A DNA stretch of 64,000 nt, taken from positions 1-64,000 of the forward strand of contig JAVTVY010025174.1 in the NCBI GenBank assembly GCA_036873755.1, written 5' to 3'. A program made the translations under genes and the position numbers. The notes under the pieces are model-generated. The model was given only the letters and a program-made list of their open reading frames with translations, had not been told where the DNA came from and ran no database searches. Every line of letters starts with the position of its first letter. Position 1 is the first letter of the stretch. This DNA comes from Hanleya hanleyi (Eukaryota > Mollusca > Polyplacophora > Lepidopleurida > Hanleyidae). Shown here piece by piece: positions 23,901 to 38,313 of the stretch.

Positions 23901-24953
23901 CTGTTTGACCAGTGTTTGGTGGTATATTCCTGTTTGACAAGTGTTTGGTGGTAGAGTACTGTTTGACCAGTGTTTGGTGGTATATCCCTGTTTGACCAGT
24001 GGTTGGTGGTATGGCCCTGTATCACCAGTGGTTGGTGGTATGGCCCTGTTTGACTAGTGTTTGGTGGTATAGCCCAGATTGACCAGTGTTTGGGGTATAG
24101 CCCTGTTAGCCCTGTGGTTTATCTCTGTTTGACCAGTGTTTGGTGATATAGCCCTGTTTGACCAGTGTTTGGTGATAGAGTCCTGTTTGACCAGTGTTTG
24201 GTGGTATAGCCATGTTTGACCAGTGTTTGGTAGCATAGCCTTGTTTGACCAGTGTTTGGTAGTATAGCCCTGTTTGACCAGTGTTTGGTGGCATAGCCCT
24301 GTTTGACCAGTGTTTGGTGGTATAGCCCTGTTTGAACAGTGTTTGGTGGTAAAATCCTGTTTGACCAGTGTTTGATGGTATGGCCCTGTATGACCAGTGT
24401 TTGGTGGTATAGCCCTGTTTGACCAGTGTTTGGTGGTATAGCCCTGTATGACCAGTGTTTGGTGGTATAGCCCAGTTTGACCAGTGTTTGGGGTATAGCC
24501 CTGTTTGACCTGTGTTTGGTGCTATAGCCCTGTTTGACCAGTGTTTGGTGGTATAGTCCTGTTTGACCAGTGTTTGGTGGTATAGCCAAGTTTACCAGTG
24601 TTTGATGGTATATCCCTGTTTGACTAGTGTTTAGTGGTATATCCCATTTTGACCAGTGTTTGGTGGTATAGCCCTGTTTGACCAGTGTTTGGGGTATAGC
24701 CCTGTTTGACCTGTGTTTGGTGGTATAGCCCTGTTTGACCAGTGTTTGGTGGTATAACCCTGTTTGACCAGTGTTTGGGGTATATCCCTGTTTGACTAGT
24801 GTTTAGTGGATATCTCATTTTGACCAGTATTTGGTGGTATAGTCTTGTTTGACCAGTGTTTGGTGGCATAGCCCTGTCTGACCTTTGTTTGGTGGCATAT
24901 CCCTGTTTTACCGTGCCTGGTGGTAGAGTCCTGTTTGACCAGTGTTTGGTGGT

Positions 24954-26051
24954 TTATCTCTGTTGGACCAGTGTTTGGTGATATAGCCCTGTTTGACCAG
25001 TGTTTGGTGGAAGAGTCATGTTTGACCAGTGTTTACTGGTATAGTCCTGTTTGACCAGTGTTTGGTGGTAGAGTCCCGTTTGATCAGCGTTTGGTGGTAT
25101 AGCCCTGTTTGACCAGTGTTTGGTGGTAGAGTCCCGTTTGACCAGAGTTTGGTGGTATATCCTGTTTGACCAGTGTTTGGTGATATAGCCCTGTTTGACC
25201 AGTGTTTGGTGGTATATTCCTCTTTGACCAGTGTTTGGTGGTGGAGTCCTGTTTGACCAGTGTTTGGTGGTATATCCCTGTCTGACCAGTGCTTGGTGGT
25301 ATAGCACTGTATGACCAGTGTTTGGTGGTATAGCCCTGTTTGCCCAGTGTTTGGTGGTATAGCCCTGTTTGACCAGTGTTTGGTGGTGTAGCCCTGTTTG
25401 ACCAGTGTTTGGGATATAGCCCTGTTTGACCTGTGTTTGGTGGTATAGCCCAGTTTGACCAGTGTTTGGTGGTATAGTCCTGTTTGACCAGTGTTTGGTG
25501 GTTTATCTCTGTTGGACCAGTGTTTGGTGATATAGCCCTGTTTGACCAGTGTTTGGTGGAAGAGTCATGTTTGACCAGTGTTTACTGGTATAGTCCTGTT
25601 TGACCAGTGTTTGGTGGTAGAGTCCCGTTTGATCAGCGTTTGGTGGAATAGCCCTGTTTGACCAGTGTTTGGTGGTAGAGTCCCGTTTGACCAGAGTTTG
25701 GTGGTATATCCTCTTTGACCAGTGTTTGGTGGTATAGCCCTGTTTGACCAGTGTTTGATGGTATATTCCTGTTTGACCAGTGTTTGGTGGTGGAGTCCTG
25801 TTTGACCAGTGTTTGGTGGTATATCCCTGTCTGACCAGTGCTTGGTGGTATAGCACTGTATGACCAGTGTTTGGTGGTATAGCCCTGTTTGCCCAGTGTT
25901 TGGTGGTATAGCCCTGTTTGACCAGTGTTTGGTGGTGTAGCCCTGTTTGACCAGTGTTTGGGATATAGCCCTGTTTGACCTGTGTTTGGTGGTATAGCCC
26001 AGTTTGACCAGTGTTTGGTGGTATAGTCCTGTTTGACCAGTGTTTGGTGGT
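24954..26051 (-). repeat. 549-bp tandem duplication in the satellite
   Basis: Monomer order at 24954-25502 (starting with TTTATCTCTGTTGGACCAGT) is repeated at 25503-26051. Differences are a few single bases and GATATAGCC versus GGTATAGCC-type changes. 549 bp is two bases short of 19 monomers. Confidence 0.85.
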
Positions 26052-27111
26052 ATAGCCCTGTTTACCAGTGTTTGGTGGTATATCCCTGTTTGACTAGTGT
26101 TTGGTGGTATATCCCATTTTGACCAGTGTTTGGTGGTACAGCCCTGTTTGACCAGTGTTTGGGGTATAGCCCTGTTTGACCTGTGTTTGGTGGTATAGCC
26201 CTGTTTGACCAGTGTTTGGTGGTATAGCCCTGTTTGACCAGTGTTTGGTGGTATATCCCTGTCTGACCAGTGTTTGGTGGTATAGCACTGTATGACCAGT
26301 GTTTGGTGGTATAGCCCTGTTTGCCCAGTGGTTGGTGGTATAGCCCTCTTTGACCAGTGTTTGGTGGTATAGCCCTGTTTGACCAGTGTTTGGGGTATAG
26401 CCCTGTTTGACCTGTGTTTGGTGGTATAGCCCAGTTTGACCAGTGTTTGGTGGTATAGTCCTGTTTGACCAGCGTTTGGTGGTATAGCCCTGTTTAGCAG
26501 TGTTTGGTGGTATATTCCTGTTTGACTAGTGTTTAGTGGTATATCCAATTTTCACCAGTGTTTGGTGGTATAGCCCTGTTTGAACAGTGTTTGGGGTATA
26601 GCCCTGTTTGACCTGTGTTTGGTGGTATAGCCCTGTTTGACCAGTGTTTGGTGGTATAGCCCTGTTTGACCAGAGTTTGGGGGCATAGCCTTGCTTGACC
26701 AGTGGTTGGTGGTATAGCCCTGTTTGACCAATGTTTGGTGGTATAGCCCTGTTTGACCAGTGTTTGGTGGTATAGCCCTGCTTGACCAGTGTTTGGTGGT
26801 AAAATCGTGTTTGACCAGTGTTTGGTGGTATAGCCCTGTTTGACCTGTCTTTGGTGGTATAGTCCTGTTTGACAAGTGTTTGGTGGTATAGCCCTGTTTG
26901 ACCGGTGTTTGGTGGTAGAGTCATGTTTGACCAGTGTTTAGTGGTATAGTCCTGTTTGACCAGTGTTTGGTGGTAGAGTCCTATTTGACCAGTGTTTGGT
27001 TGTTTATCTCTGTTTGACCAGTTTTGTTGGTAGAGTCCTGTTTGACCAGTGTTTGTTGGTGCAGCAATGTTTGACCAGTGTTTGGTGGCATAGCCTTGTT
27101 TGACCAGTGTT

Positions 27112-30100
27112 TGGTGGTATATCCTGTTTGACCAGTGTTTGGTGGTATAACCCTGTTTGACCAGTGTTTGGTGGTATATTCCTGTTTGACAAGTGTTTGA
27201 TGGTAGAGTCCTGTTTGACCAGTGTTTGGTGGTATATCCCTGTTTGACCAGTGTTTGGTGGTATGGCCCTGTATGACCAGTGTTTGGTGGTATAGCCCTG
27301 TTTGACCAGTGTTTGGTGGTATAGCCCTGTTTGACTAGTGTTTGGTGGTATAGCCCAGTTTGACCAGTGTTTGGGGTATAGCCCTGTTTGACCTGTGTTT
27401 GGTGCTATAGCCCTGTTTGACCAGTGTTTGGTGGTATAGTCCTGTTTGACCAGTGTTTGGTGGTATAGTCAAGTTTACCAGCATTTGATGATATATCCCT
27501 GTTTGATCAGTGTTTGGTGGTATAGCCCTGTTTGACCAGTGTTTGGTGGTAGAGTCCCGTTTGACCAGTGTTTGGTGGTATATCCTGTTTGACCAGTCTT
27601 TGATGGTATATTCCTGTTTGACCAGTGTTTGGTGGTAGAGTCCTGTTTGACGGTATATCCCTGTCTGACCAGTGTTTGGTGGTATAGCACTGTATGACCA
27701 GTGTTTGGTGGTATAGCCCTGTTTGACCAGTGTTTCGTGGTATAGTCCTGTTTGACCAGTGTTTGATGGTATATCCCTGTTTACCAGTGCTTGGTGGTAT
27801 AACCCTGTTTGACTAGTGTTTAGTGGTATATCCTGTTTTGACCAGTGTTTGGTGGTATAGCCCTGTTTGACCATTGTTTGGTGGCATATCCCTGTTTTAC
27901 CGTGCTTGTTGGTAGAGTCCTGTTTGACCAGTGTTTGGTGGTTTATCTCTGTTTGACCAGTGTTTGGTGATATCGCCCTGTTTGACCAGTGTTTGGTGGT
28001 AGAGTCATGTTTGACCAGTGTTTAGTGGTATAGTCCTCTTTGACCAGTGTTTGGTGGTAGAGTCCCGTTTGATCAGTGTTTGGTGGTATAGCCCTGTTTG
28101 ACCAGTGTTTGGTGGTAGAGTCCCGTTTGACCAGTGTTTGGTGGTATATCCTGTTTGACCAGGGTTGGTGGTATAACCCTGTTTGACCAGTGTTTGGTGG
28201 TATATCCCTGTCTGACCAGTGTTTGGTGGTATAGCACTGTATGACCAGTGTTTGGTGGTATAGCCCTGCTTGACCAGTGTTTGGGGTATAGCCCTGTCTG
28301 ACCATTGTTTGGTGGCATATCCCTGTTTTACCGTGCTTGTTGGTAGAGTCCTGTTTGACCAGCGTTTGGTGGTTTATCTCTGTTTGACCAGTGTTTGGTG
28401 GTATCGCCCTGTTTGACCAGTGTTTGGTGGTATAGCCCTGTTTGACCAGTGTTTGGTGGTATAGCCCTGTTTGACCAGTGTTTGATGGTATAGCCCTCTT
28501 TGACCAGTGTTTGGTGGTAGAGTCATGTTTGACCAGTGTTTAGTGGTATAGTCCTCTATGACCAGTGTTTGGTGGTAGAGTCCTATTTGACCAGTGTTTG
28601 GTGGTTTATCTCTGTTTGACCAGTGTTTGGTGATATAGCCCTGTTTGACCAGTTTTTGGTGGTAGAGTCCTGTTTGACCAGTGTTTGGTGGTGTAGCCAT
28701 GTTTGACTAGGGTTTGGAGGTATAGCCCAGATTGACCAGTGTTTGGGGTATAGCCCTGTTAGCCCTGTGGTTTATCTCTGTTTGACCAGTGTTTGGTGAT
28801 ATAGCCCTGTTTGACCAGTGTTTGGTGATAGAGACCGGTTTGACCAGTGTTTAGTGGTAAAATCCTGTTTGACCAGTGTTTGGTGGTATAGACCTGTCTG
28901 ACCAGTGTTTGCGGTATAGCCCTGTTTGCCCTGTGTTTGGTGGTATAGCCCTGTTTGACCAGTGTTTGGTGGTATAACCCTGTTTGACCAATGTTTGGGG
29001 TATATCCCTGTTTGACTAGAGTTTAGTGGATATCTCATTTTGACCAGTGTTTGGTGGTATAGTCCTGTTTGACCAGTGTTTGGTGGCATAGCCCTGTCTG
29101 ACCATTGTTTGGTGGCATATCCCTGTTTTACCGTGCTTGGTGGTAGAGTCCTGTTTGACCAGTGGTTGGTGGTTTATCTCTGTTTGACCAGTGTTTGGTG
29201 ATATAGCCCTGTTTGACCAGTGTTTGGTGGAAGAGTCATGTTTGACCAGTGTTTACTGGTATAGTCCTGTTTGACCAGTGTTTGGTGGTAGAGTCCCGTT
29301 TGATCAGCGTTTGGTGGTATAGCCCTGTTTGACCAGGGTTTGGTGGTAGAGTCCCGTTTGACCAGAGCTTGGTGGTATATCCTGTTTGACCAGTGTTTGG
29401 TGGTATAGCCCTGTTTGACCAGTGTTTGGTGGTATAGCACTGTATGACCAGTGTTTGGTGGTATAGCCCTGTTTGCCCAGTGTTTGGTGGTATAGCCCTG
29501 TTTGACCAGTGTTTGCTGGTGTAGCCCTGTTTGACCAGTGTTTGGGGTATAGCCCTGTTTGACCTGTGTTTGGTGGTATAGCCCAATTTGACCAGTGTTT
29601 GGTGGTATAGTCCTGTTTGACCAGTGTTTGGTGGTATAGCCCTGTTTACCAGTGGTTGGTGGTATATCCCTGTTTGACTAGTGTTTAGTGGTATATCCCA
29701 TTTTGACCAGTGTTTGGTGGTACAGCCCAGTTTGACCAGTGTTTGGGGTATAGCCCTGTTTGACCTGTGTTTGGTGGTATAGCCCTGTTTGACCAGTGTT
29801 TGGTGGTTTCGCCCTGTTTGACCAGTGTTTGGTGGCATAGCCTTGTTTGACCACTGTTTGGTGGTATAGCCCTGTTTGACCAGTGTTTGGTGGTATATCC
29901 CTGTCTGACCAGTGTTTGGCGGTATAGCACTGTATGACCAGTGTTTGGTGGTATAGCCCTGTTTGCCCAGTGTTTGGTGGTATAGCCCTCTTTGACCAGT
30001 GTTTGGTGGTATAGCCCTGTTTGACCAGTGTTTGGTGGTATAGCCCTGATTGACCAGTGATTGGTGGTATAGCCCTGCTTGACCAGTGTTTGGTGGTAAA

Positions 30101-33100
30101 ATCGTGTTTGACCAGTGTTTGGTGATATAGCCCTGTTTGACCTGTCTTTGGTGGTGTAGTCCTGTTTGACAAGTGTTTGGTGGTATAGCCCTGTTTGACC
30201 GGTGTTTGGTGGTAGAGTCATGTTTGACCAGTGTTTAGTGGTATAGTCCTGTTTGACCAGTGTTTGGTGGTAGAGTCCTCTTTGACCAGTGTTTGGTGGT
30301 TTATCTCTGTTTGACCAGTTTTGGTGGTAGAGTCCTGTTTGACCAGTGTTTGGTGGTGTAGCCAGGTTTGACCAGTGTTTGGTGGCATAGCCTTGTTTGA
30401 ACAGTGTTTGTTGGTATATCCTGTTTGACCAGTGTTTGGTGATATAACCCTGTTTGACCAGTGTTTGGTGGTATATTCCTGTTTGACAAGTGTTTGGTGG
30501 TATAGCCCTGTTTGACCAGTGTTTGGTGGTATAGCTCTGTTTGACCAGCGTTTGGGGTAAATCGCTGTTTGACTAGTGTTTAAAGATATCTCATTTTGAC
30601 CAGTGTTTGGTGGTATAGTCCTGTTTGACCATTGTTTGGTGGTATAGCCCTGTTTGACCAGTGTGTGGTGGCATATCCCTGTTTTACCGTGCTTGTTGGT
30701 AGAGTCCTGTTTGACCAGTGTTTGGGGTTTATCTCTGTTTGACCAGTGTTTGGTGATTTAGCCCTGATTGACCAGTGTTTGGTGATTTAGCCATGTTTGA
30801 CCAGTGTTTGGTGGTATAGCCCTGTTTGACCAGTGTTTGGTGGTATAGCCCTGTTTGATCAGTGTTTGGCGGTATAGTCCTGTTTGACCAGTGTTTGGTG
30901 GTATAGCCCTGTTTCACCGGTGTTTGGTGGTATAGCCCTGTATGACCAGTGTTTGGTGGTATAACCCTGTTTGACCAGTGTTTGGTGGTATAGCCCTGTT
31001 TGACCGGTGTTTGGTGGTAGAGTCATGTTTGACCAGTGTTTAGTGGTATAGTCCTGTTTGACCAGTGTTTGGTGGTAGAGTCCGGTTTGATCAGTGTTTG
31101 GTGGTATAGCCCTGTTTGACCAGTGTTTGGTGGTAGAGTCCCGTTTGACCAGTGTTTGGTGGTATATCCTGTTTGACCAGTGTTTGGTGGTATAGACCTG
31201 TTTGACCAGTGTTTGGTGGTATAGCCCTGTTTGACCAGTGTTTGATGGTATAGCCCTCTTTGACCAGTGTTTGGTGGTAGAGTCATGTTTGACCAGTGTT
31301 TAGTGGTATAGTCCTCTATGACCAGTGTTTGGTGGTATATCCTGTTTGACCAGTGTTTGGTGGTATAACCCTGTTTGACCAGTGTTTGGTGGTATATTCC
31401 TGTTTGACAAGTGTTTGATGGTAGAGTCCTGTTTGACCAGTGTTTGGTGGTATATCCCTGTTTGACCAGTGTTTGGTGGTATGGCCCTGTATGACCAGTG
31501 TTTGGTGGTATAGCCCTGTTTGACCAGTGTTTGGTGGTATAGCCCTGTTTGACTAGTGTTTGGTGGTATAGCCCAGTTTGACCAGTGTTTGGGGTATAGC
31601 CCTGTTTGACCTGTGTTTGGTGCTATAGCCCTGTTTGACCAGTGTTTGGTGGTATAGTCCTGTTTGACCAGTGTTTGGTGGTATAGTCAAGTTTACCAGC
31701 ATTTGATGATATATCCCTGTTTGATCAGTGTTTGGTGGTATAGCCCTGTTTGACCAGTGTTTGGTGGTAGAGTCCCGTTTGACCAGTGTTTGGTGGTATA
31801 TCCTGTTTGACCAGTCTTTGATGGTATATTCCTGTTTGACCAGTGTTTGGTGGTAGAGTCCTGTTTGACGGTATATCCCTGTCTGACCAGTGTTTGGTGG
31901 TATAGCACTGTATGACCAGTGTTTGGTGGTATAGCCCTGTTTGACCAGTGTTTCGTGGTATAGTCCTGTTTGACCAGTGTTTGATGGTATATCCCTGTTT
32001 ACCAGTGCTTGGTGGTATAACCCTGTTTGACTAGTGTTTAGTGGTATATCCTGTTTTGACCAGTGTTTGGTGGTATAGCCCTGTTTGACCATTGTTTGGT
32101 GGCATATCCCTGTTTTACCGTGCTTGTTGGTAGAGTCCTGTTTGACCAGTGTTTGGTGGTTTATCTCTGTTTGACCAGTGTTTGGTGATATCGCCCTGTT
32201 TGACCAGTGTTTGGTGGTAGAGTCATGTTTGACCAGTGTTTAGTGGTATAGTCCTCTTTGACCAGTGTTTGGTGGTAGAGTCCCGTTTGATCAGTGTTTG
32301 GTGGTATAGCCCTGTTTGACCAGTGTTTGGTGGTAGAGTCCCGTTTGACCAGTGTTTGGTGGTATATCCTGTTTGACCAGGGTTGGTGGTATAACCCTGT
32401 TTGACCAGTGTTTGGTGGTATATCCCTGTCTGACCAGTGTTTGGTGGTATAGCACTGTATGACCAGTGTTTGGTGGTATAGCCCTGCTTGACCAGTGTTT
32501 GGGGTATAGCCCTGTCTGACCATTGTTTGGTGGCATATCCCTGTTTTACCGTGCTTGTTGGTAGAGTCCTGTTTGACCAGCGTTTGGTGGTTTATCTCTG
32601 TTTGACCAGTGTTTGGTGGTATCGCCCTGTTTGACCAGTGTTTGGTGGTATAGCCCTGTTTGACCAGTGTTTGGTGGTATAGCCCTGTTTGACCAGTGTT
32701 TGATGGTATAGCCCTCTTTGACCAGTGTTTGGTGGTAGAGTCATGTTTGACCAGTGTTTAGTGGTATAGTCCTCTATGACCAGTGTTTGGTGGTAGAGTC
32801 CTATTTGACCAGTGTTTGGTGGTTTATCTCTGTTTGACCAGTGTTTGGTGATATAGCCCTGTTTGACCAGTTTTTGGTGGTAGAGTCCTGTTTGACCAGT
32901 GTTTGGTGGTGTAGCCATGTTTGACTAGGGTTTGGAGGTATAGCCCAGATTGACCAGTGTTTGGGGTATAGCCCTGTTAGCCCTGTGGTTTATCTCTGTT
33001 TGACCAGTGTTTGGTGATATAGCCCTGTTTGACCAGTGTTTGGTGATAGAGACCGGTTTGACCAGTGTTTAGTGGTAAAATCCTGTTTGACCAGTGTTTG

Positions 33101-35547
33101 GTGGTATAGACCTGTCTGACCAGTGTTTGCGGTATAGCCCTGTTTGCCCTGTGTTTGGTGGTATAGCCCTGTTTGACCAGTGTTTGGTGGTATAACCCTG
33201 TTTGACCAATGTTTGGGGTATATCCCTGTTTGACTAGAGTTTAGTGGATATCTCATTTTGACCAGTGTTTGGTGGTATAGTCCTGTTTGACCAGTGTTTG
33301 GTGGCATAGCCCTGTCTGACCATTGTTTGGTGGCATATCCCTGTTTTACCGTGCTTGGTGGTAGAGTCCTGTTTGACCAGTGGTTGGTGGTTTATCTCTG
33401 TTTGACCAGTGTTTGGTGATATAGCCCTGTTTGACCAGTGTTTGGTGGAAGAGTCATGTTTGACCAGTGTTTACTGGTATAGTCCTGTTTGACCAGTGTT
33501 TGGTGGTAGAGTCCCGTTTGATCAGCGTTTGGTGGTATAGCCCTGTTTGACCAGGGTTTGGTGGTAGAGTCCCGTTTGACCAGAGCTTGGTGGTATATCC
33601 TGTTTGACCAGTGTTTGGTGGTATAGCCCTGTTTGACCAGTGTTTGGTGGTATAGCACTGTATGACCAGTGTTTGGTGGTATAGCCCTGTTTGCCCAGTG
33701 TTTGGTGGTATAGCCCTGTTTGACCAGTGTTTGCTGGTGTAGCCCTGTTTGACCAGTGTTTGGGGTATAGCCCTGTTTGACCTGTGTTTGGTGGTATAGC
33801 CCAATTTGACCAGTGTTTGGTGGTATAGTCCTGTTTGACCAGTGTTTGGTGGTATAGCCCTGTTTACCAGTGGTTGGTGGTATATCCCTGTTTGACTAGT
33901 GTTTAGTGGTATATCCCATTTTGACCAGTGTTTGGTGGTACAGCCCAGTTTGACCAGTGTTTGGGGTATAGCCCTGTTTGACCTGTGTTTGGTGGTATAG
34001 CCCTGTTTGACCAGTGTTTGGTGGTTTCGCCCTGTTTGACCAGTGTTTGGTGGCATAGCCTTGTTTGACCACTGTTTGGTGGTATAGCCCTGTTTGACCA
34101 GTGTTTGGTGGTATATCCCTGTCTGACCAGTGTTTGGCGGTATAGCACTGTATGACCAGTGTTTGGTGGCATAGCCCTGTTTGCCCAGTGTTTGGTGGTA
34201 TAGCCCTCTTTGACCAGTGTTTGGTGGTATAGCCCTGTTTGACCAGTGTTTGGTGGTATAGCCCTGATTGATCAGTGATTGGTGGTATAGCCCTGCTTGA
34301 CCAGTGTTTGGTGGTAAAATCGTGTTTGACCAGTGTTTGGTGATATAGCCCTGTTTGACCTGTCTTTGGTGGTGTAGTCCTGTTTGACAAGTGTTTGGTG
34401 GTATAGCCCTGTTTGACCGGTGTTTGGTGGTAGAGTCATGTTTGACCAGTGTTTAGTGGTATAGTCCTGTTTGACCAGTGTTTGGTGGTAGAGTCCTCTT
34501 TGACCAGTGTTTGGTGGTTTATCTCTGTTTGACCAGTTTTGGTGGTAGAGTCCTGTTTGACCAGTGTTTGGTGGTGTAGCCAGGTTTGACCAGTGTTTGG
34601 TGGCATAGCCTTGTTTGAACAGTGTTTGTTGGTATATCCTGTTTGACCAGTGTTTGGTGATATAACCCTGTTTGACCAGTGTTTGGTGGTATATTCCTGT
34701 TTGACAAGTGTTTGGTGGTATAGCCCTGTTTGACCAGTGTTTGGTGGTATAGCTCTGTTTGACCAGCGTTTGGGGTAAATCGCTGTTTGACTAGTGTTTA
34801 AAGATATCTCATTTTGACCAGTGTTTGGTGGTATAGTCCTGTTTGACCATTGTTTGGTGGTATAGCCCTGTTTGACCAGTGTGTGGTGGCATATCCCTGT
34901 TTTACCGTGCTTGTTGGTAGAGTCCTGTTTGACCAGTGTTTGGGGTTTATCTCTGTTTGACCAGTGTTTGGTGATTTAGCCCTGATTGACCAGTGTTTGG
35001 TGATTTAGCCATGTTTGACCAGTGTTTGGTGGTATAGCCCTGTTTGACCAGTGTTTGGTGGTATAGCCCTGTTTGATCAGTGTTTGGCGGTATAGTCCTG
35101 TTTGACCAGTGTTTGGTGGTATAGCCCTGTTTCACCGGTGTTTGGTGGTATAGCCCTGTATGACCAGTGTTTGGTGGTATAACCCTGTTTGACCAGTGTT
35201 TGGTGGTATAGCCCTGTTTGACCGGTGTTTGGTGGTAGAGTCATGTTTGACCAGTGTTTAGTGGTATAGTCCTGTTTGACCAGTGTTTGGTGGTAGAGTC
35301 CGGTTTGATCAGTGTTTGGTGGTATAGCCCTGTTTGACCAGTGTTTGGTGGTAGAGTCCCGTTTGACCAGTGTTTGGTGGTATATCCTGTTTGACCAGTG
35401 TTTGGTGGTATAGCCCTGTTTGACCAGTGTTTGGTGGTATAGCCCTGTTTGACCAGTGTTTGATGGTATAGCCCTCTTTGACCAGTGTTTGGTGGTAGAG
35501 TCATGTTTGACCAGTGTTTAGTGGTATAGTCCTCTATGACCAGTGTT
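27112..35547 (-). repeat. 4218-bp tandem duplication in the satellite, nearly identical copies
   Basis: 27112-31329 and 31330-35547 have the same variant-monomer order throughout with offset 4218. I noticed only a handful of single-base differences (for example near 29952/34170, 30057/34275 and 31193/35411). Identity this high in a fast-changing satellite means a recent event. Confidence 0.92.
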
Positions 35548-37273
35548 TGGTGGTAGAGTCCTATTTGACCAGTGTTTGGTGGTTTATCTCTGTTTGACCA
35601 GTGTTTGGTGATATAGCCCTGTTTGACCAGTTTTTGGTGGTAGAGTCCTGTTTGACCAGTGTTTGGTGATGTAGCCATGTTTGACTAGGGTTTGGGGGTA
35701 TAGCCCAGATTGACCAGTGTTTGGGGTATAGCCCTGTTAGCCCTGTGGTTTATCTCTGTTTGACCAGTGTTTGGTGATATAGCCCTGTTTGACCAGTGTT
35801 TGGTGATAGAGACCGGTTTGACCAGTGTTTGGTGGTAAAATCCTGTTTGACCAGTGTTTGGTGGTATAGCCCTGTCTGACCAGTGTTTGCGGTATAGCCC
35901 TGTTTGCCCTGTGTTTGGTGGTATAGCCCTGTTTGACCAGTGTTTGGTGGTATAACCCTGTTTGACCAATGTTTGGGGTATATCCCTGTTTGATTAGTGT
36001 TTAGTGGATATCTCATTTTGACCAGTGTTTGGTGGTATAGTCCTGTTTGACCAGTGCTTGGTGGCATAGCCCTGTCTGACCATTGTTTGGTGGCATATCC
36101 CTGTTTTACCGTGCTTGGTGGTAGAGTCCTGTTTGACCAGTGGTTGGTGGTTTATCTCTGTTTGACCAGTGTTTGGTGATATAGCCCTGTTTGACCAGTG
36201 TTTGGTGGAAGAGTCATGTTTGACCAGTGTTTACTGGTATAGTCCTGTTTGACCAGTGTTTGGTGGTAGAGTCCCGTTTGATCAGCGTTTGGTGGTATAG
36301 CCCTGTTTGACCAGTGTTTGGTGGTAGAGTCCCGTTTGACCAGAGCTTGGTGGTATATCCTGTTTGACCAGTGTTTGGTGGTATAGCCCTGTTTGACCAG
36401 TGTTTGGTGGTATATTCCTGTTAGACCAGTGTTTGGTGGTAGAGTCCTGTTTGACCAGTCTTTGGTGGTATATCCCTGTCTGACCAGTGTTTGGTGGTAT
36501 AGCACTGTATGACCAGTGTTTGGTGGTATAGCCCTGTTTGCCCAGTGTTTGGTGGTATAGCCCTGTTTGACCAGTGTTTGCTGGTGTAGCCCTGTTTGTC
36601 CATTGTTTGGGGTATAGCCCTGTTTGACCTGTGTTTGGTGGTATAGCCCAATTTGACCAGTGTTTGATGGTATAGTCCTGTTTGACCAGTGTTAGGTGGT
36701 ATAGCCCTGTTTACCAGTGGTTGGTGGTATATCCCTGTTTGACTAGTGTTTAGTGGTATATACCATTTTGACCAGTGTTTGGTGGTACAGCCCTGTTTGA
36801 CCAGTGTTTGGGGTATAGCCCTGTTTGACCTGTGTTTGGTGGTATAGCCCTGTTTGACCAGTGTTTGGTGGTTTCGCCCTGTTTGACCAGTGTTTGGTGG
36901 CATAGCCTTGTTTGACCAGTGTTTGGTGGTATAGCCCTGTTTGACCAGTGTTTGGTGGTATATCCCTGTCTGACCAGTGTTTGGCGGTATAGCACTGTAT
37001 GACAAGTGTTTGGTTGTATAGCCCTGTTTGCCCAGTGTTTGGTGGTATAGCCCTCTTTGACCAGTGTTTGGTGGTATAGCCCTGTTTGACCAGTGTTTGG
37101 GGTATAGCCCTGTTTGACCTGTGTTTTGTGGTATAGCCCAGTTTGACCAGTGTTTGCTGGTATAGTCCTGTTTGACCAGCGTTTGGTGGTATAGCCCTGT
37201 TTAGCAGTGTTTGGTGGTATATCCCTGTTTGACTAGTGTTTAGTGGTATATCCCATTTTGACCAGTGTTTGGT

Positions 37274-38313
37274 GGTATAACCCTGTTTGACCAGTGTTTG
37301 CGGTATAGCCCTGTTTGACCTGTGTTTGCTGGTATAGCCCTGTTTGACCAGCGTTTGGTGGTATAGCCCTGTTTGACCAGAGTTTGGTGGCATAGCCTTG
37401 TTTGACCAGTGGTTGGTGGTATAGCCCTGTTTGACCAGTGTTTGGTGGTATAGCCCTGATTGACCAGTGTTTGGTGGTATAGCCCTGCTTGACCAGTGTT
37501 TGGTGGTAAAATCGTGTTTGACCAGTGTTTGGTGATATAGCCCTATTTGACCTGTCTTTGGTGGTGTAGTCCTGTTTGACAAGTGTTTGGTGGTATAGCC
37601 CTGTTTGACCGGTGTTTGGTGGTAGAGTCATGTTTGACCAGTGTTTAGTGGTATAGTCCTGTTTGACCAGTGTTTGGTGGTTTATCTCTGTTTGACCAGT
37701 TTTGGTGGTAGAGTCCTGTTTGACCAGTGTTTGGTGGTGTAGCCATGTTTGACCAGTGTTTGGTGGCATAGCCTTGTTTGACCAGTGTTTGGTTGTATAA
37801 CCCTGTTTGACCAGTGTTTGCGGTATAGCCCTGTTTGACCTGTGTTTGCTGGTATAGCCCTGTTTGACCAGCGTTTGGTGGTATAGCCCTGTTTAAACAG
37901 AGTTTGGTGGCATAGCCTTGTTTGACCAGTGGTTGGTGGTATAGCCCTGTTTGACCAGTGTTTGGTGGTATAGCCCTGATTGACCAGTGTTTGGTGGTAT
38001 ATCCCTGCTTGACCAGTGTTTGGTGGTAAAATCGTGTTTGACCAGTGTTTGGTGATATAGCCCTATTTGACCTGTCTTTGGTGGTGTAGTCCTGTTTGAC
38101 AAGTGTTTGGTGGAATAGCCCTGTTTGACCGGTGTTTGGTGGTAGAGTCATGTTTGACCAGTGTTTAGTGGTATAGTCCTGTTTGACCAGTGTTTGGTGG
38201 TTTATCTCTGTTTGACCAGTTTTGGTGGTAGAGTCCTGTTTGACCAGTGTTTGGTGGTGTAGCCATGTTTGACCAGTGTTTGGTGGCATAGCCTTGTTTG
38301 ACCAGTGTTTGGT
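37274..38313 (-). repeat. 520-bp tandem duplication in the satellite
   Basis: The order GCGGTATAGCC, GCTGGTATAGCC, GACCAGCGTTTGG at 37281 recurs at 37801, and the GTGTTTAGTGGTATAGTCCT segment at 37641 recurs at 38161, both with offset 520. This is close to 18 monomers. Confidence 0.85.
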
